This document shows, in pieces, positions 18,844 to 28,177 of a DNA stretch of 64,000 bases. The position numbers and the translations under genes are program-made. The notes below the pieces were generated by a model. It had not been told where the DNA came from and ran no database searches. It saw only the letters and a list, made by a program, of their open reading frames with translations. Every line of letters starts with the position of its first letter. Within the stretch, counting starts at the first letter, position 1. This stretch comes from Gloeomargaritales cyanobacterium VI4D9 (GTDB lineage: Bacteria > Cyanobacteriota > Cyanobacteriia > Gloeomargaritales > Gloeomargaritaceae): contig OV696605.1 in NCBI GenBank assembly GCA_927797885.1, forward strand, positions 3,075,157 to 3,139,156. The letters run 5' to 3'.

Positions 18844-21800
18844 CCCCCCACTCGCTGGGGAACCCAATAAATTGGAAACAACCCTATGAGGTGAGCATCG
18901 TCACCGTGCCAGCACCCCCCACTCGCTGGGGAACCCAATAAATTGGAAACTACACTGTTAGACAATTGGCGACCTTGGGAAATTTGGACACCCCCCACTC
19001 GCTGGGGAACCCAATAAATTGGAAACCCCTACGGAATACCGGCATTACCGTTGGGATGATGCTCCCCCCACTCGCTGGGGAACCCAATAAATTGGAAACA
19101 GATGATTTTGGATCATTATGGGCGAGAGATAGAAGTCCCCCCACTCGCTGGGGAACCCAATAAATTGGAAACTTGAGAGCGTCCCCGCCAATCGTGTCGT
19201 GCCCTGACCCCCCACTCGCTGGGGAACCCAATAAATTGGAAACTCTGTACTGGTAATAAGCGCAGATGCCAATCATCTAACCCCCACTCGCTGGGGAACC
19301 CAATAAATTGGAAACGCCGGTCAGATTGCCAGTGAAATTTGCCAGTGAAATTCCCCCCACTCGCTGGGGAACCCAATAAATTGGAAACTCCTCAACAACA
19401 AACCCACCCGCAGAAAAACCCACCCCCCACTCGCTGGGGAACCCAATAAATTGGAAACTTCTGTTGGTTGAAACTGAGTGGGAACGAATTGTACCCCCCA
19501 CTCGCTGGGGAACCCAATAAATTGGAAACTGGATTAGCGCAAATGAGGAGGCTTGGATTATTCGTCCCCCCACTCGCTGGGGAACCCAATAAATTGGAAA
19601 CTGCAATTCATCCATTAGCCTACCCCCGTTTGCGCCACCCCCCACTCGCTGGGGAACCCAATAAATTGGAAACTCCACAGGAAAAAAACGATGAGTATTT
19701 TTGTCTCTCCCCCCCACTCGCTGGGGAACCCAATAAATTGGAAACTTCGGGCGGGATTAATCTAACCGACTTTCAGCTCGTGGCCCCCCACTCGCTGGGG
19801 AACCCAATAAATTGGAAACGAACTAAATTCATGAGACATACATCCATCTCCTATTCCCCCCACTCGCTGGGGAACCCAATAAATTGGAAACCAACTTCAA
19901 ACGTGGTAATGGGACTTCGGCTTAATCCCCCACTCGCTGGGGAACCCAATAAATTGGAAACCAAAAAAATGATGGAGCGTCATGCTTCATTACAAAGCCC
20001 CCACTCGCTGGGGAACCCAATAAATTGGAAACTCCATCCCTTCCATCCCTTCCATCCCTTCCATCTCTTCCCCCACTCGCTGGGGAACCCAATAAATTGG
20101 AAACTTCCAAAAGGAAAAACGGAATGCCCTGCAATCAGCACCCCACTCGCTGGGGAACCCAATAAATTGGAAACTCGCTGGATGTTCAGTTAGGCATTCA
20201 ACATGACGGCAAAACCCCACTCGCTGGGGAACCCAATAAATTGGAAACTCGCTAATCACAATTCCAATCCGGGTGATGTCATCAACCCCCACTCGCTGGG
20301 GAACCCAATAAATTGGAAACGCCTTGTGGCTGCTTGTTTGACTACGCTTACCTTCTCGATCCCCACTCGCTGGGGAACCCAATAAATTGGAAACGCCGAG
20401 AATTTTGTGAGGCGGAACGTAGCGCTCAGCAGCCCCACTCGCTGGGGAACCCAATAAATTGGAAACGCCCGCGTATTCCTCCGGCGCGTCGTCCCCCAGC
20501 AGGATCCCCACTCGCTGGGGAACCCAATAAATTGGAAACGCTTCTGGCAACGGACACCACTGCCAGCCGTTATGACGCCCCACTCGCTGGGGAACCCAAT
20601 AAATTGGAAACGCCCAGCAGTTGACGGCGGATTTGTTTCACATCTTCTCCCGCCCCCACTCGCTGGGGAACCCAATAAATTGGAAACGCCCCTCCAAAAG
20701 TGGCCTATCGGTGGACGCCATTATGCCCCACTCGCTGGGGAACCCAATAAATTGGAAACGCTGTAAAAGTAAACGAGATTTTTTAGTTTCCCACAGTGCC
20801 CCACTCGCTGGGGAACCCAATAAATTGGAAACGCCCAACTGTCCTCAATCCCTGGCAATTCCCCCACCGTTCCCCACTCGCTGGGGAACCCAATAAATTG
20901 GAAACGTCGCACCTTCAGGGAGAGTTAAGGATAAACTGAACTATGCCCCACTCGCTGGGGAACCCAATAAATTGGAAACGTCGTATAAGAACTGCGGAAT
21001 CTTAAAAATAAAAAAACCCCCACTCGCTGGGGAACCCAATAAATTGGAAACGATGACCAAGTCGGGCTGGCATTGCATCCCCACGACCCCCACTCGCTGG
21101 GGAACCCAATAAATTGGAAACCGCTCGGTAATGAGAGGCTGTATCAACTCCGTATCGATCCCCACTCGCTGGGGAACCCAATAAATTGGAAACCGCTGAC
21201 ACTACAGTGCTGAAAGCCACTGTTGGAAACAAAAACCCCACTCGCTGGGGAACCCAATAAATTGGAAACCGTGGAAGCACCCCGAGCGAACTCGATGTAC
21301 TTCCGCCCCCCACTCGCTGGGGAACCCAATAAATTGGAAACTGTTCCCACAGTGGCTTTCCAGCGGACGCCATTATGCCCCCACTCGCTGGGGAACCCAA
21401 TAAATTGGAAACTGAACTGTACTTTCGCGCGGTACATATGCACTCCAGCTCCCCACTCGCTGGGGAACCCAATAAATTGGAAACTAGAACAGCCGGGGCA
21501 GGCTGTTGTTGGTAGGGTAAAATCCCCCACTCGCTGGGGAACCCAATAAATTGGAAACTAGGGGGGAGGCACAGGGCATGGTTCTTCTCCGGACGCCCCC
21601 ACTCGCTGGGGAACCCAATAAATTGGAAACTGAGTTAATTGGAATGGGTGCTACCGATGCGCTCAACCCCCACTCGCTGGGGAACCCAATAAATTGGAAA
21701 CTAGCAATTGAACAGGAGGTTTCCATGATTGAGTTAAACCCCCACTCGCTGGGGAACCCAATAAATTGGAAACGATCCTCTGCCAGTTTCCGTCAATATA

Positions 21801-22349
21801 AAACCGCATCTACCCCACTCGCTGGGGAACCCAATAAATTGGAAACGATCAACCGTTAGTGGATAACGGATGGACTATTGTTAACCCCACTCGCTGGGGA
21901 ACCCAATAAATTGGAAACGCTGCCCAGGGCGTGAATCGCCGTGGGGAACCAGCCCCCCACTCGCTGGGGAACCCAATAAATTGGAAACTTTTCGTAATTG
22001 TCAATCCCACTGCTACCAGACAAACCCCCACTCGCTGGGGAACCCAATAAATTGGAAACTATTAGTCCTTCCAATTCATCTAAATATTGAACTTCCCCCA
22101 CTCGCTGGGGAACCCAATAAATTGGAAACTTCCTTGGGTTTTTAATAGCCAGACCAGCCAATACGATTTCCCCACTCGCTGGGGAACCCAATAAATTGGA
22201 AACTAGCCTTCTTTGACTTCGTGTTCTTGGGGCAGCGCTTCTCCTCCCCACTCGCTGGGGAACCCAATAAATTGGAAACTAGTAGTACACTAAGTACGCA
22301 CTCTCATTGGGGTGCTCACCCCCACTCGCTGGGGAACCCAATAAATTGG
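18844..22349 (+). CRISPR. CRISPR array, 49 repeats and 48 spacers, type III-B
   Basis: The invariant 34-base core is CCCCACTCGCTGGGG, then AAC, then CCAATAAATTGG-AAAC (shown in parts). It holds two perfect five-pair hairpins: CCCCA/TGGGG around CTCGC, and CCAAT/ATTGG around AA. Spacing between repeats is 70-76 bases, so spacers are about 34-42. The 5-prime C-run is mostly six in repeats 1-15 and mostly four or five afterwards. The leader is on the left, since cas2 and a promoter lie there and the last repeat is cut short at 22349. crRNAs are read on the plus strand and their tag would end in TTGGAAAC. Repeats are otherwise identical along the array, as expected of an active or recent locus. 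Confidence 0.98.
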
Positions 22350-22366
22350 TAGTGCCATCCAAGTAA
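22348..22366. repeat. IS1-family terminal repeat joined to the last CRISPR repeat
   Basis: GGTAGTGCCATCCAAGTAA starts on the GG of the last repeat and replaces its final AAAC. Its reverse complement differs at one base from the end of the IS1 transposase remnant at 33102-33120. It also resembles the general IS1 end (GGTnnTGCTnnCAA). No transposase follows, so this is a solitary end left by insertion and deletion. Confidence 0.6.
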
Positions 22367-22386
22367 CTTTTTGTTATTTCAATGTT

Positions 22387-22508
22387 GGGTACCTCTATCT
22401 TATTGATTTTTGTACTTACACGGCAGGCTTGGAAGCCCCATTCTCTCGTTGGCAATTATCAATAATGCAGGGGTCATTCTCAATAGGCATGAATTAATAG
22501 AGGTGCCC
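22387..22508. mobile_element. Family-B MITE downstream of the CRISPR array
   Basis: A 122-base stretch with inverted ends GGGTACCTCTAT and ATAGAGGTGCCC (11 of 12 match). The interior has no gene. It fills most of the gap between the truncated array and asnS. I see no clear target duplication. Confidence 0.5.
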
Positions 22509-22518
22509 TAGAGGCATC

Positions 22519-23916
22519 CTAAAAATCAATCCCATCCGGCGTACGGGGGAAGGGAATCACATCCCGAATGTTACCCATCCCCGTCATAAATTGGATCAAC
22601 CGCTCAAACCCTAACCCAAAACCCGCATGGGGCACCGTACCATAACGGCGTAAATCCAAATACCACCAATAGGTCTGGGGGTCTAAACCCTGATTTTCTA
22701 ACCGTTTTAATAATACATCGTAGCGTTCTTCCCGTTGGGAACCCCCAATCAATTCCCCAACCCTGGGAACTAAAACATCCATAGCGGCAACGGTTTTTTC
22801 ATCCTCATTCAACCGCATATAAAAGGCTTTGATTTCCGTCGGGTAGTTATACACAATCACCGGTTTTTTGTACAATTCTTCCGCCAAATATCGCTCATGT
22901 TCTGATTGTAAATCCATTCCCCATTTTACCGGATATTCAAAGGGTTTTCCTGATTTTTGTAATTCCTCAATCGCTTCCGTATAGCTCAACCGGGCAAAGG
23001 GTTGTTGGATGATATTCTGTGCCGTGTCCAAAACCGTGCTATCAATCCGTTGTTGGAAAAATTCCAGGTCGCTGATCCCCTGTTCCAAAACATAACGAAA
23101 TACATATTGCAAAAAGGCTTCCGCCAAATCCATATCCCCCTGCAAATCGCAAAAAGCCATCTCCGGCTCAATCATCCAAAATTCCGCCAAATGCCGGGAT
23201 GTATTCGAGTTTTCCGCCCGAAAGGTCGGCCCAAACGTATAAACCTTGGTCAGGGCGGTGGCCAGGATTTCCGCCTCCAATTGCCCGCTGACCGTGAGAT
23301 AGGCCGGACGGCCAAAAAAATCCTGGGAAAAATCCCCCTCCCCCTGCGGATTCTGGGGAATGCGGTTGGGGTGACGCAGGTCAAACTGGGTAACGGTAAA
23401 CAATTCCCCCGCCCCCTCACAGTCGCTGGCGGTCAAAATGGGCGTGTGTGCCCATACAAAACCCCGCTCCTGGAAAAACCGATGGATGGCGACCGCACAG
23501 TGGTTGCGAATCCGTAGGACGGCCCCAAAGGTATTGGTGCGGGGGCGCAAATGGGCAATCGTGCGTAAAAATTCAAAGGAATGGCGTTTCTTTTGCAGGG
23601 GATAGTTGTCCGGGTCCGCATCCCCATACAAGGTAATCGCTTGCGCCTGCAATTCGACCCGTTGCCCTTTGGCGGGAGAGGCGACCAATAGCCCTGTCAC
23701 CCCAATGGCCGCCCCCGTGTGCAAGCCAGCGGCCAGGTCATAGGCAGGGGATTCCCTGGGGACGAGTATCTGTAAATTAGCCAGACAACTGCCGTCATTA
23801 AGTTCCAAGAAACATAGCTCCTTCAACTCCCGGCGGGTACGCACCCAGCCCTGGGCCAACACCGGGGTATCCGGGGGGGTCTGGTGCAGTAGTTCCCAGA
23901 TCGGGGTGGCTTGCAT
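22519..23916 (-). CDS. asnS: Asparaginyl-tRNA synthetase
   Basis: About 465 residues, the normal length. An N-terminal OB-fold anticodon-binding domain ([22 protein letters not shown]) precedes a class II catalytic core with motif 2 [24 protein letters not shown]-like residues (split here for length: [15 protein letters not shown], then WMIEPEMAF) and motif 3 [15 protein letters not shown]. It charges tRNA-Asn with asparagine. ATG 23916 follows the stop of the HtrA-like gene by a few bases, so the two are likely co-transcribed. Confidence 0.96.
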   Translation of the reverse strand: MQATPIWELLHQTPPDTPVLAQGWVRTRRELKELCFLELNDGSCLANLQILVPRESPAYDLAAGLHTGAAIGVTGLLVASPAKGQRVELQAQAITLYGDADPDNYPLQKKRHSFEFLRTIAHLRPRTNTFGAVLRIRNHCAVAIHRFFQERGFVWAHTPILTASDCEGAGELFTVTQFDLRHPNRIPQNPQGEGDFSQDFFGRPAYLTVSGQLEAEILATALTKVYTFGPTFRAENSNTSRHLAEFWMIEPEMAFCDLQGDMDLAEAFLQYVFRYVLEQGISDLEFFQQRIDSTVLDTAQNIIQQPFARLSYTEAIEELQKSGKPFEYPVKWGMDLQSEHERYLAEELYKKPVIVYNYPTEIKAFYMRLNEDEKTVAAMDVLVPRVGELIGGSQREERYDVLLKRLENQGLDPQTYWWYLDLRRYGTVPHAGFGLGFERLIQFMTGMGNIRDVIPFPRTPDGIDF

Positions 23917-23919
23917 CAC

Positions 23920-24882
23920 TTAAAACCGAATCAATACATTTGCCACCCGTCCCTGGCGTGCCACGGTCAGCACCATCGCTCTGGGTCGGCGATCCAGAAA
24001 CGCCCGCAATTCTTCCGGGTCCTCCAGGGGACGGCCATTCACCGCCAACAGACGATCCCCCGGACGCAGACCAATCGCCTCCGCCGGAGAATTGGGTTCC
24101 ACCTCCCGCACGGTCAGGGTTTCCGGGTCAAGGGCCACCCCCAGGCGCACCCCCTGGGCATTTGGGAGATTGGGGCGGGCTTCCGGTCGGGTGGCCACCG
24201 CTGGGCCAGGATTGTTGCGGTTTTGGGCGATAAATTCCTGGGCATTCAGGATGCTGGTGGCAAATCCAATGCCGATATTGCCACCCACACTGCCGGGACT
24301 CAAAATCGCCCGGTTCACCCCAATCAACTCCCCCCGGGAATTGAGCAGGGGGCCGCCGGAGTTACCCGGATTAATCGCCGCATCCGTTTGCAAATCCCCA
24401 TTGGGAGCAATCCGGCTGAGAATGCCGGTGGTGTAGGTGCCGGACAGACCAAAGGGACTGCCGATGGCAAATACTCGCTGCCCCACCTGAATCCCCTCCC
24501 GACTCGCCAAGGGCAGGGTGGGCAAACGTCCTTGGACATTCTCCAGACGCAGGAGAGCCAAGTCCCGCTGCCGGTCGGTGGCAATCACCCGCGCCGTGTA
24601 ACGGGCACCGGTCTGCGTGATCACCTGTACCGTGCGAAAGCCGCTGACGACGTGTTCCCCGGTCAGTACCAACCCATCGGGGCTGATGATGCTCCCCGAA
24701 CCGTTGCCATTCCCCGCCCGAATGGTGACAACGGCAGGGCTGGCCTTTTGATAGACCTGGATGCTGACCTGCTCATCCCCCTGGAAGCGGGTTTGCGCCC
24801 AACTGGGGGAAACTGGGAGCACCGGGGTAGCGGTAGCCAACGTCAAACTCAGAAAGGGCAACAGCAATGTGGAAGCTTTCAT
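23920..24882 (-). CDS. HtrA/Deg-type trypsin-like serine protease with one PDZ domain
   Basis: A 320-residue secreted protease. A hydrophobic signal peptide (residues 5-25, ending PSWAQ) directs export. The catalytic triad is visible: H77 (GEHVVSG), D107 (RQRDLALL), S175 (NPGNSGGPLL). A PDZ domain lies at about 235-315 (EPNSPAEAIGLRPGDRLLAVNG). It resembles cyanobacterial HhoA/HhoB/HtrA, which handle misfolded periplasmic and thylakoid-lumen proteins; I cannot pick between them. It runs into asnS. Confidence 0.92.
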   Translation of the reverse strand: MKASTLLLPFLSLTLATATPVLPVSPSWAQTRFQGDEQVSIQVYQKASPAVVTIRAGNGNGSGSIISPDGLVLTGEHVVSGFRTVQVITQTGARYTARVIATDRQRDLALLRLENVQGRLPTLPLASREGIQVGQRVFAIGSPFGLSGTYTTGILSRIAPNGDLQTDAAINPGNSGGPLLNSRGELIGVNRAILSPGSVGGNIGIGFATSILNAQEFIAQNRNNPGPAVATRPEARPNLPNAQGVRLGVALDPETLTVREVEPNSPAEAIGLRPGDRLLAVNGRPLEDPEELRAFLDRRPRAMVLTVARQGRVANVLIRF

Positions 24883-24935
24883 AGTCGTGGCGAATGCTTA
24901 GTATCCAGTTTAGACGCAGAAAGGGGGTCTGGGTT

Positions 24936-25781
24936 TCACGGTTGCCCCACCACCAGTTCAAACACGGCGCGCACCGGTCGGTGGTCACTGTAGGTGGAAC
25001 GGTTGGCTGGGCTACAGTATTCCGGCTCTGGATAGAGAATATCACTGGCGGCAGGCCAATTTTTCGCTACACCCGCCACAAACACAAAATCCAAAACCGA
25101 ATTAAACTCTGGACTACATTGGGTGTCCACCAAAACCTCCGGTTGCACCCAGCGAAACACGTCATCTTGGGTCAATAGATCAAACCCCCGATCCCGTTTG
25201 CCGCCCCGACTGTCAATATCCCAGTCCAGGTTGTAATCCCCCACCGCAATGATCGGTAAATCCTGGGTGCGTGCCCATTCATTCAACAATTGCGCCTGCC
25301 GATGCCGCTCTTGGGCGGTTTGCTCATCCCCCCGGCGCAGGTGATTGACCATAAACAAAAACCGTTGTCCCGTCGGTTCAAACCGAAACTCCACCACCAA
25401 GGGCGAACGGAGCCGCCCCCGCAGATTGATCTGATCCAATTCCTCATGGCGCAGATAGGTCAACCGGCGGGCATTATAGACCACCCCCAACCGGTCCTTG
25501 CCCCCGGAACGCCCCAGCAACCAACGGTAATCCGACCCCCAGCCGGACTGCATCGCCTGCCGAAATTTTTCCATCCAATCGTTGCTCTCCACCTCCGCAA
25601 AGCCCCAAATATCCACCTGATTCCGGTGGGGCTGGATGTGTTTTTGGGCAATTACCCTGGCATCGGCACTCCCGGATTCCACATTGAAGCCCGCCACCAC
25701 CAACCGGGATGAGGAATCCACCGGCGCACAGGCGACTAATAACAGTAGGATCCCGCAAACGCCTGCCCACCAACGACCCAC
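24936..25781 (-). CDS. Endonuclease/exonuclease/phosphatase-family lipoprotein
   Basis: About 281 residues from GTG 25781, chosen because it sits 38 bases after the upstream gene and starts a lipoprotein signal: RWWAGVCGILLLLVAC with LVAC as lipobox. The body is an EEP fold: FNVESGSA (Asn/Glu metal site), WGFAEVES, FMVNHLRRG, VGDYNLDWD and STYSDHRPV with the final Asp-His. The family hydrolyses phosphodiester or phosphoester bonds; the real substrate is unknown. A longer frame to 25919 overlaps the neighbour and looks non-coding. Confidence 0.8.
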   Translation of the reverse strand: MGRWWAGVCGILLLLVACAPVDSSSRLVVAGFNVESGSADARVIAQKHIQPHRNQVDIWGFAEVESNDWMEKFRQAMQSGWGSDYRWLLGRSGGKDRLGVVYNARRLTYLRHEELDQINLRGRLRSPLVVEFRFEPTGQRFLFMVNHLRRGDEQTAQERHRQAQLLNEWARTQDLPIIAVGDYNLDWDIDSRGGKRDRGFDLLTQDDVFRWVQPEVLVDTQCSPEFNSVLDFVFVAGVAKNWPAASDILYPEPEYCSPANRSTYSDHRPVRAVFELVVGQP

Positions 25782-25821
25782 GAATTTACGCCTCAGAGGA
25801 TTACCGCCTCTATGATAAAGC

Positions 25822-27195
25822 TCAGGGTAACCAGCGGGGTTGCCGCCCCCATAACCCCAAATCCTCCGGCAGTTGGGCAATCGGATTCGCCCCCAAAGGC
25901 AACCGCCACAGATGCCCATTCACCTCCAGCAATAAATTCCGCCCATCGGGAGCCAGCGCCATCTGGGGGACAGCCGGGTCGTCAAACTGCACCAGGGGCA
26001 GAACCTGCTTGGTGGGCAAGGCAATCGCCGCCAAATAGGGCAGTTCCTGGTAATTATTCGCCTCCCCCGCCTCGGTAGCAATCACATACACCCACGGTCG
26101 TCGGGGGTCAAAACTGGCACTCAGCAAAGAACCCCGCAGGCGCAGTAATTCCTGCTCCCCCGCCCCGCCCACCAAAAACAGGGAACGGGTAAAATCGCTG
26201 TTGAATTTCACCATCAACGCCCGGGTGCCCAGCCGGTCAAAGTCCAACAACTGCCCAAACTTCGGCAAAAAATCCAAGGGTTTCGCCTCCGGTTGCAAGG
26301 GCAGTAACGCCAACCCCTCCCCTTTTGCCATCACCAGATTTTGCCCATCTGGGGTTACCCGAAAATCCCCACCCAACGCCAGATGCAACGCCCGCCGCCT
26401 GCCACCCAACTCCACCTGCCACAGCCCCGACTGCGCCGAATTGTGCAAACTCGCCCGTGCCACCACCAACTTATCCCCGCTGGGAGCCAGGTCAAATTTC
26501 AAATTCTGAAACCCCTCACTCGCCAACAGGGTTTCCACCCGTCCTGCCGTCTGCTGGGGGGGCGTACCGTTGGGCGTAGCGTACTGCAACCCCGTCGTTA
26601 CTGTGTACAATTCCGTTCCCGCCAAAGGGTCATCCCGCCGTTGGGCACTAAACACCACCCGATCCGCCTGGGGCAAGGGCTGGGCATCCAAAACGGTCAA
26701 ATCCGCCGGGGTCAACACCTGATGGGTTCCCTGGGTGAAATTGTGCAGTACCAGTCTGCCCGTTTCCTCCCCCTGGGTGCCCACATAAATAAACCCCTGA
26801 TCCCGAGTGGCAAACCGCCCCTGAAACGGCTCGATCCGCTCCCCCCGCCCGTACTTATCCTTCGCCTCCGTCAGTTCAACCTGGTACTCCCGCCCATAGG
26901 GAATCGGCTCCAGCAGGGTATAAGCCAAGCGGCGACCCGCCCAACTCACCTTCCCCGGCAGACCCGGCGTAATGCGTAAATGCTGTTCCACCGTGCGGGT
27001 ATCCATCGGGCGGTTAAACGTCAACAAAAAGGCTTTATCCTGCGCCCCCACCACCCGTTCCTGCCAGGAAAATTGTTGCACCCGGGGACGGGAATGATCC
27101 CCCCCACCTAACAACAGGGCGAGCACCACACCCAAGACTGCCAATACCAACCACGCCGCCCGGTCTAAAGGTTGCCCAAACCAATGCTGACGCAC
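25822..27195 (-). CDS. Membrane-anchored Ig-like and beta-propeller protein, function unknown
   Basis: A 457-residue protein with an N-terminal membrane segment (AAWLVLAVLGVVLALLLGG). Residues about 45-125 form a bacterial Ig-like (Big_5 type) domain: AFLLTFNRPMDTRTVEQHLRITPGL. The rest has repeated blades typical of a PD40/WD40-like propeller (SGDKLVVARASLHNS, TPDGQNLVMAKGEG, APDGRNLLLEVNGHLW). It is probably a periplasmic binding scaffold. GTG 27195 is the likely start. Its stop is followed by the EEP lipoprotein. Confidence 0.7.
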   Translation of the reverse strand: MRQHWFGQPLDRAAWLVLAVLGVVLALLLGGGDHSRPRVQQFSWQERVVGAQDKAFLLTFNRPMDTRTVEQHLRITPGLPGKVSWAGRRLAYTLLEPIPYGREYQVELTEAKDKYGRGERIEPFQGRFATRDQGFIYVGTQGEETGRLVLHNFTQGTHQVLTPADLTVLDAQPLPQADRVVFSAQRRDDPLAGTELYTVTTGLQYATPNGTPPQQTAGRVETLLASEGFQNLKFDLAPSGDKLVVARASLHNSAQSGLWQVELGGRRRALHLALGGDFRVTPDGQNLVMAKGEGLALLPLQPEAKPLDFLPKFGQLLDFDRLGTRALMVKFNSDFTRSLFLVGGAGEQELLRLRGSLLSASFDPRRPWVYVIATEAGEANNYQELPYLAAIALPTKQVLPLVQFDDPAVPQMALAPDGRNLLLEVNGHLWRLPLGANPIAQLPEDLGLWGRQPRWLP

Positions 27196-27236
27196 CCCTC
27201 ACCCCCAGGTTGCCGTCTAGTTAATCACTATATCAC

Positions 27237-27608
27237 CTACGTTGCCGCTGAATTACCCTTGCGCCGTGTCCGCCCCCGATACTCCGACTTGCGCCGCAAA
27301 CCCAACGCCTGCACCTGCGCCGAATCCCGCCCATACTGGGCAATCACCTGCTCCTTTGCCGCCAAAATCAAATTGTGAAACCGCCACTCACTGCTATTCG
27401 CCTCATCCCGTGCCGCCTTCGCCGCCGCCAACGTTTGCACCTCCAAAGACTGCTTCGCCTGCATGGTCTGCAACGCCTCCGTCAACACCTCCCGCCGACA
27501 CTCCGGGTTGCTGGGGGTGTAATCGGGAAACGCCAGCAGTGCCGCCAACACCTCCTGATCCGCCTGCAACAGAGCCGGACGCAACCGCCGTGACTCATCT
27601 TTAGCCAT
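27237..27608 (-). CDS. Conserved cyanobacterial hypothetical protein
   Basis: About 123 residues from ATG 27608. Helical and charged, with a coiled-coil-like centre (EALQTMQAKQSLEVQTLAAAKAARDEA) and a basic tail KSEYRGRTRRKGN. No catalytic motif is visible. Proteins ending in KSEYRRxTRR are found in several cyanobacteria, mostly unnamed. It is a separate unit 41 bases ahead of the propeller gene. Confidence 0.6.
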   Translation of the reverse strand: MAKDESRRLRPALLQADQEVLAALLAFPDYTPSNPECRREVLTEALQTMQAKQSLEVQTLAAAKAARDEANSSEWRFHNLILAAKEQVIAQYGRDSAQVQALGLRRKSEYRGRTRRKGNSAAT

Positions 27609-28177
27609 AACAATACCCAACTATAAACAACTGCTCCCAGTATATTCCCAAAATCAATTAACGTAAATTAAACGCTAATAAAGCTAAAGTCTAATTTATT
27701 AAAATTTTTACTTAATCTAAAAATATTAGGGTTTAATTTAATATTATTATTTTATCATTTTATAAAATTATAGCTTACGCTTAGCAAATTAAGGTTTGCG
27801 TTAATAATATCAAGTTGTAACTATGCTCAACTATATTTTAGCCAAGGGGTAACTCCCAAAAATCCGCCTGTGACGTAGGGAAATTTAGCCCCCTAGGCAG
27901 GAAAACAGTCGCCTGGGCATATCCCTTATCGGATAGGGCAAAGAGCAAACCATTCAATCCATCACCCTTAAATTAAATTTTTATCACTGCAAAAGCGATT
28001 TTTACATCAGATTAAAAGTGAATTAATTAATAATTGACCGCCAAATTTTAATTCTAAAGTAAACCCTAATTTTCGTTGATTTTTCCCAATCGGCAATCTA
28101 AAATCAAGGCAACAAGACCCAGTCCAACAAAACGCCAATTTAATCCCTTACCCAAGAGTAAACATTAAGGATTGGTT
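27609..28177. other. AT-rich divergent intergenic region
   Basis: No gene is visible in about 570 bases. The block 27650-27850 is strongly AT-rich with repeated TAAATT-like words, a likely promoter zone for both flanking genes. At 27888-27945 there are two possible hairpins: GCCCCCTAGGC with GCCTGGGC, and CCCTTATC with GATAGGG. These could be a structured 5-prime leader or a small RNA, but nothing identifies a known class. Confidence 0.4.

Noticed and set aside
18950-22251. Many reading frames across the array encoding repeats such as FQFIGFPSEWG and PPLAGEPNKLET
   Set aside because: They are translations of the CRISPR repeats with 70-76-base spacing; frame use changes with each spacer and there are no start signals.
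23911-24993. 360-codon plus-strand frame opposite the HtrA-like protease
   Set aside because: Composition is typical of antisense reading of GC-rich genes; the minus strand has a clear triad and signal peptide.
27650-27850. AT-rich block as a replication origin
   Set aside because: No DnaA boxes (TTATCCACA-like) and no dnaA or dnaN nearby; a divergent promoter zone is enough.
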